Translations under genes and position numbers: made by a program
The notes under the pieces: model-generated
Seen by the model: only the letters and a program-made list of their open reading frames with translations
Told to the model about the DNA's origin: nothing
Database searches by the model: none
Origin: JACCVL01 sp963695375
GTDB lineage: Bacteria > Actinomycetota > Actinomycetes > Propionibacteriales > Nocardioidaceae
Length of the DNA stretch: 64,000 bases
Assembly (NCBI GenBank): GCA_963695375.1
Contig: OY968767.1
Coordinates: 620,001-684,000 of the forward strand
Direction of reading: 5' to 3'
Shown here: piece after piece, positions 33,852-41,882 of the stretch
How the letters are laid out: each line of letters starts with the position of its first letter
Numbering within the stretch: the stretch's first letter is position 1

Positions 33852-35030
33852 ATGAGCGACGACACGACGTCGAGCCCGGGTGCCGAGCCCGCCACCGGAC
33901 GGTCGACCGAAGCCGCCGGTGCGGACGCTCCGGGCGCTCATCCCGGCGGCAGCCGCCGAGCCACGACCCGCTGGACACGCGGCGGACGCCGCTGGCTGAC
34001 CGGCCTGCTCGCCGGCTTGCTCGTGCTCGTGCTGGCGGCCGGCGGCTGGCTGTTCTACCTCAACCACCAGCTCGGAGACATCGACGCCTTCCTCAGCCCG
34101 GCCGACACTCTCGCCGAGGAAGACCGTCCCGAGCGCCCCGACAACGAGTCGATGAACATCCTGCTCGCGGGTGCCGACAACGGCGAGAACGACGGCGACG
34201 GGGTCAGCACGGAGCAGGCGCTGGACGCGGAGGAGTGGCAGCCCGGCCTGCTGCGCAGCGACACCATCATGTTCATCCACGTCCCGGCGAACCGGAAGGC
34301 CGCCTACCTGGTGTCGATCCCCCGCGACTCCTACGTCACGATCTACGACGAGACTGGCGAGCCACAGGGCAAGGACAAGATCAACGCCGCGTTCTCCACC
34401 TACGGACCGGCCGGCTACACCTCGACGATCGAGCACCTGACCGGGTTGCGGATGGACCACCTCGCGGTGGTCGACTGGACCGGCTTCAAGGACATCTCCA
34501 CCGCGCTCGGCGGGGTGGAGGTCTACATCCCGGAGTCGTTCTACGACTCCAGCCAGGACATCCAGTGGGACCAGGGGTACGAGACCCTCGAGGGCGACAC
34601 GGCGCTCGCCTATGTCCGCACCCGATACGGGCTCGCCGGTGGCGACTTCGACCGCATCGCCCGGCAGCAGAACTTTCTGCGGGCGATGATGGCGAAGATG
34701 CTGGACCAGGGGGTGTTCACCGACATGTTCACGTTCGGCAACATGCTCAAGGCGGTCGTCCGCAACCTCAGCGTCGACGAGGGCTTCTCCACCGGTGAGA
34801 TTCGCGGTCTGGTGCTGTCGCTGCGCGGGATGAAGAGCGACGACGTCACCTTCCTGACCGCGCCGCTCGGCGGCTACGGCGAGACGGACTCCGGGTCGAG
34901 CATCGTCCGGCTGGATCCGCGTCAGTCCGAGGCGCTGTGGACGGCGGTCGCCGAGGAGGAGATCGACGACTACGTCAGAACCTACGGCGACGAGGCAGGT
35001 CAGCTCGACGGCGTCAGGGACGTGAGCTGA
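33852..35030 (+). CDS. LytR-CpsA-Psr (LCP) family cell-wall glycopolymer ligase
   Basis: A 392-residue membrane-anchored protein. A basic cytoplasmic part (1-52) precedes one membrane helix (about 54-74); the LCP domain follows with NILLAGADNG, LRSDTIMFIHV, LVSIPRDSYVTI, the KINAAFSTYGP block, LGGVEVYIPE and ALAYVRTRY/DFDRIARQQNFL. The arginines and aspartates of the pyrophosphate site are in place. It attaches undecaprenyl-linked polymers to peptidoglycan. GAGGAG lies 7 nt before the ATG. The cupin gene follows 5 nt after its stop. Confidence 0.92.
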   Translation: MSDDTTSSPGAEPATGRSTEAAGADAPGAHPGGSRRATTRWTRGGRRWLTGLLAGLLVLVLAAGGWLFYLNHQLGDIDAFLSPADTLAEEDRPERPDNESMNILLAGADNGENDGDGVSTEQALDAEEWQPGLLRSDTIMFIHVPANRKAAYLVSIPRDSYVTIYDETGEPQGKDKINAAFSTYGPAGYTSTIEHLTGLRMDHLAVVDWTGFKDISTALGGVEVYIPESFYDSSQDIQWDQGYETLEGDTALAYVRTRYGLAGGDFDRIARQQNFLRAMMAKMLDQGVFTDMFTFGNMLKAVVRNLSVDEGFSTGEIRGLVLSLRGMKSDDVTFLTAPLGGYGETDSGSSIVRLDPRQSEALWTAVAEEEIDDYVRTYGDEAGQLDGVRDVS

Positions 35031-35035
35031 GCGCG

Positions 35036-35377
35036 ATGCCCGCCGACGAGCGGCCGTGGGGGACGGTGGCGGTCGTCGACGGCGGCGCCGGCTTCCAGGT
35101 CAAGCGGCTCACGGTGCGGCCGCGGAACCGGCTGTCCCTGCAGAGCCATCAGCACCGCAGTGAGCACTGGTTCGTGGCGTCGGGCGCGGGTCGCGCCGTC
35201 GTCGGTGACACCGAGGTCGACGTCGTCCCCGGCGCCAGCGTCGACATCCCGGCCGGAACCCGGCATCGGCTGGCCAACGTCGGGGAGGTCGACCTCGTGG
35301 TCATCGAGATGGCGCGCGGGGACTATTTCGGCGAGGACGACATCCGCCGGTACGAGGACGACTTCGGCCGCTGCTGA
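35036..35377 (+). CDS. Cupin, mannose-6-phosphate isomerase type II-like
   Basis: A 113-residue single cupin of the phosphomannose isomerase type II C-terminal family (cf. AlgA C-terminus). The metal motif reads SLQSHQHRSEHWFVASGAG with His/His/Glu/His, and the second motif is IPAGTRHRLAN. It begins PWGTV, like the family. As a lone cupin it may isomerise or bind a sugar phosphate for the polymer attached by the LCP protein next to it; this coupling is inferred from a 5-nt gap. Confidence 0.8.
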   Translation: MPADERPWGTVAVVDGGAGFQVKRLTVRPRNRLSLQSHQHRSEHWFVASGAGRAVVGDTEVDVVPGASVDIPAGTRHRLANVGEVDLVVIEMARGDYFGEDDIRRYEDDFGRC

Positions 35378-35561
35378 CGGCGGCTCAGCCGGTGCCCCGG
35401 ACCTGACCGGTGCTGATCGCCACTGGGTGGCGGTCATCGGGCACGCTGGCCGCGATCCGCCGCGGCAGGCACCAGTGCCCCCCGCCGGCTCCGTGGACCG
35501 GGACGGCCCGCCGGCGGGCAGTCCCGGCGGGCGCCCATCCGCGAGCCGGGTAGCCCCGCGG

Positions 35562-35873
35562 TCAGGTCACGGCCGGCTGCACGGGGACCGTCGCCTGCGT
35601 GACCTCGCCGATCCGGACCCGGACGACCCGCTCTCCGCTGACGCCGCCCGGCGCCAACGCCCGAACCGTCCAGTCACCCTCGGCGGTGAAGAACCGGAAC
35701 TGACCGGTGGCCGACGTGGGCACCTCCGCGGTGAACTCGCCGCTGCGGTCCAGCAGCCGGACGTAGGCACCGCCCACCGGGTCGCCGTCCCTGGTCACCA
35801 CGCCCTGGATGACCGCCTGGCCGGTCAGGTCCACACCGTCGAGGGATGGCCCGTCAACGGTAGCGCCGCACAT
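35562..35873 (-). CDS. DUF1416 protein (SseC-like)
   Basis: A 103-residue beta-sandwich protein (carboxypeptidase regulatory-like) starting MCGATVDGPS; the conserved N-terminal cysteine is typical of SseC. It forms a TGATG stop-start overlap with the sulfurtransferase gene, a pairing also found in mycobacteria (cysA2-sseC2). A role in sulfur transfer with its partner is inferred from this conserved pairing. Confidence 0.88.
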   Translation of the reverse strand: MCGATVDGPSLDGVDLTGQAVIQGVVTRDGDPVGGAYVRLLDRSGEFTAEVPTSATGQFRFFTAEGDWTVRALAPGGVSGERVVRVRIGEVTQATVPVQPAVT

Positions 35874-36721
35874 CAGGCCTGACCCGGTTCATCGCCGACG
35901 GCGACGGGCACGCCGACCAGCGACCCGTACTCGGTCCACGAACCGTCGTAGTTCTTCACGTTCTGCTGCTCGAGCAGCTCGTGCAGGACGAACCAGGTGT
36001 GCGCGCTCCGCTCCCCGATCCGGCAGTAGGCGATGGTGTCGCTGCCGAAGTCCAGACCCGCGTCGGCGTAGAGCTGCCGCAGCTCGTCGTCGGAGCGGAA
36101 CGTCCCGTCCTCGTTGGCCGCCTTGCTCCACGGCACGTTGCCCGCGGTGGGGATGTGACCACCACGCTGGGCGGACTCCTGCGGCAGGTGTGCAGGGGCG
36201 AGCAACCGACCGGCGTACTCGTCCGGACTGCGGACGTCGATCAGGTTCCGGCTGCCGATCGACTGCACCACCTCGTCGCGGAAGGCGCGGATGGACAGGT
36301 CGGGCTCCTGGGCTCGATAGGTCGTCTGGCCGCGCTTCGGGATGTCCTCGGCGAGCTCCCGGCTCTCCAGCTCCCACTTCTTGCGGCCGCCGTCGAGGAG
36401 CTTGACGTCACGGTGGCCGTAGAGCTTGAAGTACCAGTACGCATAGGCGGCGAACCAGTTGTTGTTGCCGCCGTAGAGGACGACCGTGTCGTCGTTGGAG
36501 ATCCCGCGGCTGCCGAGCAGCTGCTCGAACTGCTCGCGGTTGACGAAGTCACGACGGACGGGGTCCTGGAGGTCCTCCTTCCAGTCCAGCTTGACCGCTC
36601 CGCGAATGTGGCTCTTGTCGTACGCTGCGGTGTCCTCGTCGACCTCGACGAGGACCACGTCCGTGTCGTCCAGGTGCTCTTGCACCCAGTCGGCATCGAC
36701 GAGAGCGGTGTGTCGGCTCAT
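35873..36721 (-). CDS. Thiosulfate sulfurtransferase (CysA2-type rhodanese)
   Basis: A 282-residue tandem rhodanese. The N-terminal domain is inactive; the C-terminal active-site loop has Cys233 in YCRIGERSAH. It transfers sulfane sulfur from thiosulfate to cyanide or thiols. AAAGGAGA about 8 nt before ATG 36721 is a strong ribosome site that settles the start. The 212-bp region upstream contains a possible leader ORF that ends on the ATGA of this start. Confidence 0.93.
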   Translation of the reverse strand: MSRHTALVDADWVQEHLDDTDVVLVEVDEDTAAYDKSHIRGAVKLDWKEDLQDPVRRDFVNREQFEQLLGSRGISNDDTVVLYGGNNNWFAAYAYWYFKLYGHRDVKLLDGGRKKWELESRELAEDIPKRGQTTYRAQEPDLSIRAFRDEVVQSIGSRNLIDVRSPDEYAGRLLAPAHLPQESAQRGGHIPTAGNVPWSKAANEDGTFRSDDELRQLYADAGLDFGSDTIAYCRIGERSAHTWFVLHELLEQQNVKNYDGSWTEYGSLVGVPVAVGDEPGQA

Positions 36722-36888
36722 GGTCTGTCTCCTTTGCGGTGGGACGTTCCTGCAGTCTGCCCTTGTCGGAGCGACCGGCCCAGGCACGGGCGGGCGGTCC
36801 GGCCGCGGCGGGTCAGCGGCACCCGACGTGTCACGGTGCCATCCATCCTGAGCGGTCCGGATCCGGTGCGGAAGGACCAGCATGCCAT
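36718..36888 (-). CDS. Possible 56-aa upstream ORF of the sulfurtransferase gene
   Basis: An open frame from ATG 36888 (or GTG 36834, 38 residues) whose TGA overlaps the ATG of the sulfurtransferase gene (ATGA). The peptide begins MACWSFRTGSGPLRMDG and is Arg/Thr-rich afterwards; it has two cysteines but no poly-Cys tract. Cysteine-responsive leader ORFs are known upstream of cysA2-type genes in mycobacteria. Codon bias is not convincing, so this is only a candidate. Confidence 0.25.
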   Translation of the reverse strand: MACWSFRTGSGPLRMDGTVTRRVPLTRRGRTARPCLGRSLRQGQTAGTSHRKGDRP

Positions 36889-36933
36889 CGTCCGAGACGC
36901 CGTCTCACGATCCGGATGCCTCGCCCCCTCGAC

Positions 36934-37686
36934 TCAGGTGAGCGCGTCAGCGAGCCGGCCCATCAGATGCACCACCGGACCGGCGAGCGCGAGCGGCAGC
37001 GTCGCCCGCAGCGCCACGTGCTCGCGGGTGCCCGCCGACCACCAGCTCGCCGCGGCCAGCGCGACCGCACCAGCCAGTGCCGCGGCACCGGCGAGCAGCG
37101 CTCCGGCGAGTGCCGCGTACGGCCCGGACAGCTCCGGCATCACCACCCAGCCGAGCCCGGCAGCGGCCGCGACCCCGACCGGTCCGAGCAGGCCGCGCGG
37201 ACCCGGCACCGCCTCCACCAGGGCGAGCGTGACGAGCCCGGCAGCGCCCACGATGACGAGCGTCGGGCCGTGCGGCAGCAGCACCGTGACGGACCAGGCG
37301 GCCGCCAGCACGGCGATCAGGGCGCCGGTTGCGGTCGTCGCGAGCGACTCGATGAGTCCGGCGCGCCCGTCGCGGCGGACCACCTCCCGCAGCAGCGAGA
37401 TCAGCACTGCAGCCGCGGCGACCGGCGCCAGGCTGCCGAGATCGACGACGGTCGCGTTCACCGCCGCCAGGCTGGCCGCGACCCCGCTGCCCGCAACCAC
37501 CAGCCAGGTCGCGGTGTGCTGGCCGCCGGAGCGGGAGGTCGACACCGCCCCCGACGATCGCGACGCGGCGATCCCGGTGGCCAGCAGCAACTGAACACCG
37601 ATCACCACCGCCACGACCGCCCACAGGCCCGTCTGAGCGGCGAGGGCGAGAAGCCCGGCGAGTGCCGCGGCGGGAAGAGCGGTCAC
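36934..37686 (-). CDS. Polytopic membrane protein of unknown function
   Basis: A 250-residue Ala/Leu/Val-rich protein with about seven predicted membrane helices and almost no polar loops (RRDGRAG near 103-109, SRSGGQH near 50). No known transporter motif is seen. The GTG start abuts the stop of the MoaD-like gene with no gap, so the two are cotranscribed. Similar proteins follow MoaD-like genes in related actinobacteria as far as I recall, but I cannot assign a function. Confidence 0.65.
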   Translation of the reverse strand: MTALPAAALAGLLALAAQTGLWAVVAVVIGVQLLLATGIAASRSSGAVSTSRSGGQHTATWLVVAGSGVAASLAAVNATVVDLGSLAPVAAAAVLISLLREVVRRDGRAGLIESLATTATGALIAVLAAAWSVTVLLPHGPTLVIVGAAGLVTLALVEAVPGPRGLLGPVGVAAAAGLGWVVMPELSGPYAALAGALLAGAAALAGAVALAAASWWSAGTREHVALRATLPLALAGPVVHLMGRLADALT

Positions 37687-37983
37687 TCAGCACCCGCCGG
37701 CGAACGGCGGCAGCAGGTCGACCGTCGCGCCGGGCGGCACGCTCACCTGGGCGTGATCGCGGATCCCCACCGGCTGCTCGGCGACCAGCACCGAGCAGAT
37801 GCCGAGCACCTTGGCGAACCGGTCGGAGTCCGCGTGCCGATGCCGGGCCACGTCGAGCACCTCGGCGAGCGTCCCGGCCGGGACCTGCTCGGCGTCGACC
37901 CCGGCGGCTGCTCGGAGCGCGGCCCAGTACCGCACCCGTACCGGCTCGTCACGGTCCGGCGTCAGGTCCCCGCGCTGTGGCAT
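37687..37983 (-). CDS. MoaD/ThiS-family small sulfur carrier-like protein
   Basis: A 98-residue ubiquitin-fold protein (VRVRYWAALRAAAGVD, VPAGTLAEVLDVARHRH, VSVPPGATVDLLPPFAGG). The family works through a C-terminal Gly-Gly that is activated to thiocarboxylate; here a Cys follows the Gly-Gly (PPFAGGC, then TGA), so either a protease trims it or the protein does not act as a carrier. No MoaE, MoeB or ThiG is next to it. It is divergent from the GlnR-like regulator. Confidence 0.78.
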   Translation of the reverse strand: MPQRGDLTPDRDEPVRVRYWAALRAAAGVDAEQVPAGTLAEVLDVARHRHADSDRFAKVLGICSVLVAEQPVGIRDHAQVSVPPGATVDLLPPFAGGC

Positions 37984-38072
37984 GTGCCCTATCGTGGGGC
38001 ACGCGACGAGGCCCGGGCGATTCGCCCCTGGGCCTTTCGCGCCTTCGGACCGGCGTCGACGAAGGACGTTGC

Positions 38073-38840
38073 ATGACCACGCTGTTGCTGCTGACCCCCG
38101 CGGCGACCGGCGGCGGTGCACGGCCGGCCGCCGACGTCGCCGCCGGCGTGCTGCCGGCGCTGGGCCTGTTGCCGCATCAGGTGAAAGTGCTGCCGGCCGA
38201 GACCGCTGCCCTGCTGGACGCGCCCCCGGCGGACGCGGTGCTGGTGGACGGCCGCACCGACCTCGCCGCGGTCCGCGCGCTGACCCGGCTGGTGCGCACG
38301 ACCGGGGTCGAGGTCCCGCTGCTGCTCGTGCTCAGTGAGGGCGGCCTGGCCGTGGTGGCCGACGACTGGGGAATGGACGACGTCCTGCTCGCCGACGCCG
38401 GCCCGGCCGAGGTCGAGGCGCGTCTCCGGCTCGCCGCCGGGCGGCTGGCGCAGGGCGGCGGCAGCGACGATGGCCGGCACGTCATCCGGTCGGGCGCGTT
38501 GTCGATCGACGAGGTCGGGTACACCTGCCGACTGGAGGGCCGCGGACTCGACCTGACGTTCAAGGAGTTCGAGCTGCTCAAGTTCCTCGCCCAGCACCCG
38601 GGCCGGGTCTTCACTCGCCAGCAGCTGCTGCAGGAGGTGTGGGGCTACGACTACTTCGGCGGCACCCGGACGGTGGACGTGCACGTGCGCCGGCTCCGGG
38701 CCAAGCTCGGCCCCGAGCACGAGACCCTGATCGGCACGGTCCGCAACGTGGGCTACCGGTTCGTCGCCGCCGAGCGCCGGGACCGCCCGACCCCGTCCGC
38801 CGCCCCGCGCACCCCGTCCACCCGGCCCCCCACCCGCTGA
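38073..38840 (+). CDS. OmpR-family orphan regulator, GlnR-like
   Basis: A 255-residue protein. The N-terminal receiver-like domain (1-120) is atypical: an aspartate exists in AVLVDGRTDL but the acidic pocket is absent (the start is MTTLLLLTPAA) and no conserved lysine is seen. The C-terminal winged helix is canonical (LTFKEFELLKFLAQHPGRVF, TVDVHVRRLRAKLG, VGYRF). This is the pattern of GlnR and of Rv0818, which works without phosphorylation in nitrogen control. Rv0818 also neighbours mshD (Rv0819); here a 5'-nucleotidase gene lies between them. GAAGGA lies about 9 nt before the ATG. Confidence 0.82.
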   Translation: MTTLLLLTPAATGGGARPAADVAAGVLPALGLLPHQVKVLPAETAALLDAPPADAVLVDGRTDLAAVRALTRLVRTTGVEVPLLLVLSEGGLAVVADDWGMDDVLLADAGPAEVEARLRLAAGRLAQGGGSDDGRHVIRSGALSIDEVGYTCRLEGRGLDLTFKEFELLKFLAQHPGRVFTRQQLLQEVWGYDYFGGTRTVDVHVRRLRAKLGPEHETLIGTVRNVGYRFVAAERRDRPTPSAAPRTPSTRPPTR

Positions 38841-38867
38841 CGCCGGGCAGGGGCGGGCCGACCGGCG

Positions 38868-40673
38868 CTACGGCTGGACGTCGATCCGGGTCGTCGGCTG
38901 CGGCGCGTACGGCGAGCCGGCGGTGCCGTTGTCGGCGAGGTACTCGGCCAGCGCGTCGATGTCCAACCCACCCCGGTACTTGTCCGTCGCCTGCGTGAAC
39001 ACCGGGAAGTTGTCCCCGCCGTCGGAGATGAACGAGTTGGCCACGACGGTGTAGTCGGCGCCCGCGACGAGCGGCTGCCCGCCCACCTCGACCGTGCCTG
39101 CCAGCACCTTGTCGGCACCGGTCTCGCTCCGGTCCCAGGTGTAGGTCAGCCCGGACACCTGCAGGATCCGGGGCTCGGCGGCGTTGCCCCCGGAGAACTG
39201 CTGCTCCAGCACGGTGAGCAGCTGTCGCCCGGTCATGGTCATCGAGTCCACGTAGTTGTTGAACGGCTGCACGCTGAACGCAGCGCCGTAGGTCACGTCC
39301 CCGTCCGGCTCGGGAACGAGGTCGTTCCGGATCCCGCCCGGGTTCATGAACGCCACGTCGGCCGGCGGCGCCTGCCCGGCCGGGAAGGCGCCGTCGAAGT
39401 CTCGCTGGCTGTCCGCGATCAAGATTCCGAGCGGCGTCTCCCCCGAGGCGTCGGCCGTGCGCTCGATCGTGGTGGTGACGTGGCCGATGACCTCGCCCGC
39501 GATGTCTCGCACCAGCTCCTGGTAGGTGCCGATCAACCGGGCGATCGCGGGCGCGTTCTTCGGGATGTCCCGGGTCACGATGGTGTTCTGTGCGTACGCC
39601 GCGCCCCGGACGACGTCACCGGTGAGCGGGTCGAGCAGCAGGTGGGCGTCGGTGACAACGCGGCCGAAGCTGGACGCGCTGGTGACCAGCCGTGGCGTCC
39701 CCCGCCGGTCCTGCAGCTCGCAGTTGTACGGCTGGTGGGTGTGGCCGCTGATGACGGCGTCGATCTCGGGATGCAACCGGTCGTTGATGGCCACCACCGG
39801 TCCGGAGATCCCCGGACACGCGTCGTAGGCGGTCGGGTCGGCCGTGAAGCCGCCCTCGTGCAACAGGACCACGATGGCCTGCACTCCACGCTCACGGAGC
39901 CGGGGCACCAGCGCGTTCGCAGTGCGGGCCTCGTCGGAGAAGGTCAACCCGCGGATGCCGGCCTGGCTGACGATGCTGGGGGTTCCCTCCAGGGTCATGC
40001 CGATGAAGCCGACCTTGATGCCGTCCACCCGCTGCACCGAGGTGGCCGGCAGGATCGTCCGCCCGGTCGAGTCGCGCACCACGTTGGCCGCGAGGTACTG
40101 GAACCGCGCCCCTGGGAACGTGCGTCCGGCGGGACAGGAGTTCTGGTTGTCCGTCCCGTCCGGTCCGTCGTCGAGGCAGCCGCCACGCTGGAGCCGGAGC
40201 AGTTCGCGGTAGCCCTCGTCGAACTCGTGGTTGCCCACGGCGGCGACGTCGAGGCGCATCCGGTTGAGCGCGTGGATGGTCGGCTCGTCGTGGAAGGCGG
40301 CGGACAGCAGCGGGGACGCTCCGACCAGGTCGCCGGCGGCCACGGTGAGCGTGTGCCCCCCGGCCAGGTGCGCCTTCGTCCGCAGCCGCTTGAGGTGGGT
40401 GGCGAGGAACTCGGCCCCGCCGGCCGGGGTGTTGTTGATCCGGCCGGCCGAGCTGGTGGCGGGGATCTCCTCCAGGTTCCCGTGGAAGTCGTTGATCGCG
40501 AGCAGGTCGAGCCTGACCAGGTCGCCGCGGCCTTGAGTCGCGGCCCGGTAGGCGGCGCGCTGGTCACCGTCGCGGGTCGCCTGGGCCACGGGGCCGAGGG
40601 TGGTGGCGGCCACGGCCAGGGTGGCCGCACCGACGGCGGCGAGCCGCAGTGCGCGGCGGACAGGAGTCGTCAT
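38868..40673 (-). CDS. Secreted 5'-nucleotidase / metallophosphatase (UshA-like)
   Basis: A 601-residue exported enzyme. The signal peptide covers about 1-33 (AAVGAATLAVAATTLGPVAQA). The calcineurin-like metal site has LAINDFHGNLE (61-68), AAGDLVGASPLLS, VGNHEFDEG and SGHTHQPYN. The C-terminal 5_nucleotid_C domain starts near 390 (EVIGHVTTTIER, DVAFMNPGGIRNDL, FNNYVDSMTMTG). It releases phosphate from extracellular nucleotides, which fits the Pho genes further on. No LPXTG or lipobox; probably free or loosely attached. Divergent from mshD. Confidence 0.92.
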   Translation of the reverse strand: MTTPVRRALRLAAVGAATLAVAATTLGPVAQATRDGDQRAAYRAATQGRGDLVRLDLLAINDFHGNLEEIPATSSAGRINNTPAGGAEFLATHLKRLRTKAHLAGGHTLTVAAGDLVGASPLLSAAFHDEPTIHALNRMRLDVAAVGNHEFDEGYRELLRLQRGGCLDDGPDGTDNQNSCPAGRTFPGARFQYLAANVVRDSTGRTILPATSVQRVDGIKVGFIGMTLEGTPSIVSQAGIRGLTFSDEARTANALVPRLRERGVQAIVVLLHEGGFTADPTAYDACPGISGPVVAINDRLHPEIDAVISGHTHQPYNCELQDRRGTPRLVTSASSFGRVVTDAHLLLDPLTGDVVRGAAYAQNTIVTRDIPKNAPAIARLIGTYQELVRDIAGEVIGHVTTTIERTADASGETPLGILIADSQRDFDGAFPAGQAPPADVAFMNPGGIRNDLVPEPDGDVTYGAAFSVQPFNNYVDSMTMTGRQLLTVLEQQFSGGNAAEPRILQVSGLTYTWDRSETGADKVLAGTVEVGGQPLVAGADYTVVANSFISDGGDNFPVFTQATDKYRGGLDIDALAEYLADNGTAGSPYAPQPTTRIDVQP

Positions 40674-40756
40674 GACGGATTGGTCCCCTATGTGAGTTCC
40701 GGGTAAGTCTGCGGCGAATCTAGGCCCTGTGCGCTCGGTTGGACAGGGGTGCCGCT

Positions 40757-40783
40757 TTGACAGCGGGACGAACTTCCTAGGCT
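40757..40783 (+). promoter_or_regulatory. Promoter of mshD (-35 TTGACA, -10 TAGGCT)
   Basis: TTGACA at 40757-40762 and TAGGCT at 40778-40783, spacer 15; the GTG of mshD follows 8 nt after the -10. One of the few places in the window with a consensus-like -35. Confidence 0.55.
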
Positions 40784-40791
40784 CGACGCCC

Positions 40792-41766
40792 GTGACGACT
40801 CCCGATCAGCCCCGCCTGCGCCGCACGCTGGTCCGGCACGATCTGGACGAGAACGAGGCGACCGCGGTGGCCGCGTTGGTGCAGCGGGCGCGGGCCGTGG
40901 ACGGCAGCAGCGCCCTGAACGAGCACGCGCTGCTGCACCTGCGCTCGACAGCCGGCCAGGTCCGGCACGTGTTGGCCTACGACGGCGAGCCGGAATCCGG
41001 CCCGCTGGTGGGGTATGCCCACCTGGACCTGTCCGAGGCCCCCGCCGGGGTGGCCGCCGAGACGGTGGTGGATCCGGACCGCCGGCGGTCGGGCTGGGCC
41101 GCCGCCGTGGTCTCCCGAGCGCTGGCGGAGTCCGGTGGCGCGCCGGTCCTGCTCTGGTCGCACGGCGACCACCCGGGGGCGGCCCGGCTCGCGGAGCGAC
41201 TGGGGTTCCACCGCGTCCGTGACCTGTGGCAGCTCCGGCGGCGGCTGGGCCCGCCGGCACCGCCGCTGCCGGAGGTGACCCTGCCGCCCGGCGTGCAGGT
41301 GCGCGCCTTCGTACCGGGCCAGGACGAGGCGGCCTGGCTCGACCTGAACGCGCGAGCATTCGCGGCGCACCCGGAGCAGGGCGCCATGGACGCCCACGAT
41401 CTGGCCCAGCGGACCGGCTCGGACTGGTTCGACCCGGCCGGCTTCTTCCTCGCCGAACGCACCGTCTCGAGCGGGCCGCGGCTGGTCGGCTTCCACTGGA
41501 CCAAGGTGCACGCCGCCGCCGAGCCGGGTGGGCAGGCCACCGGGGAGGTCTACGTCGTCGGGGTCGATCCCGACGAGCAGGGCAGCGGGCTCGGGTCTGC
41601 GTTGACGCTGATCGGGCTGCACCACCTGGCCGAGCGTGGGCTGGACGAGGTGCTGCTGTACGTCGAGGCGGACAACGCGGCGGCGCTGCGGGTCTACGAG
41701 CGGCTCGGCTTTGCACACGTGGACACGGACACGCAGTACCGGCACCCGGGTCGGCGCGGGTCCTGA
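40792..41766 (+). CDS. mshD: Mycothiol synthase
   Basis: A 324-residue tandem GNAT enzyme that acetylates Cys-GlcN-Ins, the last step of mycothiol synthesis. The N-terminal domain is degenerate (VLAYDGE, ETVVDPDRRRSGWAAAVVSRA), the C-terminal one active with VYVVGVDPDEQGSGLGSALT for acetyl-CoA and YVEADNAAALRVYERLGFA. GTG 40792 fits the promoter 8 nt upstream. Together with mshA it shows an active mycothiol pathway. Confidence 0.92.
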   Translation: MTTPDQPRLRRTLVRHDLDENEATAVAALVQRARAVDGSSALNEHALLHLRSTAGQVRHVLAYDGEPESGPLVGYAHLDLSEAPAGVAAETVVDPDRRRSGWAAAVVSRALAESGGAPVLLWSHGDHPGAARLAERLGFHRVRDLWQLRRRLGPPAPPLPEVTLPPGVQVRAFVPGQDEAAWLDLNARAFAAHPEQGAMDAHDLAQRTGSDWFDPAGFFLAERTVSSGPRLVGFHWTKVHAAAEPGGQATGEVYVVGVDPDEQGSGLGSALTLIGLHHLAERGLDEVLLYVEADNAAALRVYERLGFAHVDTDTQYRHPGRRGS

Positions 41767-41805
41767 CCCCGCCCGCCGGCCGGTGACCGGACCCAGCCGC
41801 ACGGC

Positions 41806-41847
41806 GATGATGCTTTCGCGTCGTCCGAACGACGCAAATGCGTCATC
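41806..41847. repeat. 42-bp palindromic repeat, copy 5
   Basis: Starts GATGATGCTTTCGCGTCG and ends AATGCGTCATC. It lies between mshD and ppk, in the 5' region of ppk. Most diverged copy, yet several changes are matched in the opposite arm (for example CGCGTCG/CGACGC). Confidence 0.88.
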
Positions 41848-41882
41848 TCCGTGGAGCGGGGCGGGCGTGGGACCATGGGCGG

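Noticed and set aside
41838..41882. Longer start of ppk, inside palindrome copy 5
   Set aside because: The added residues come from the repeat and a nonconserved stretch; GTG 41883 fits the family.
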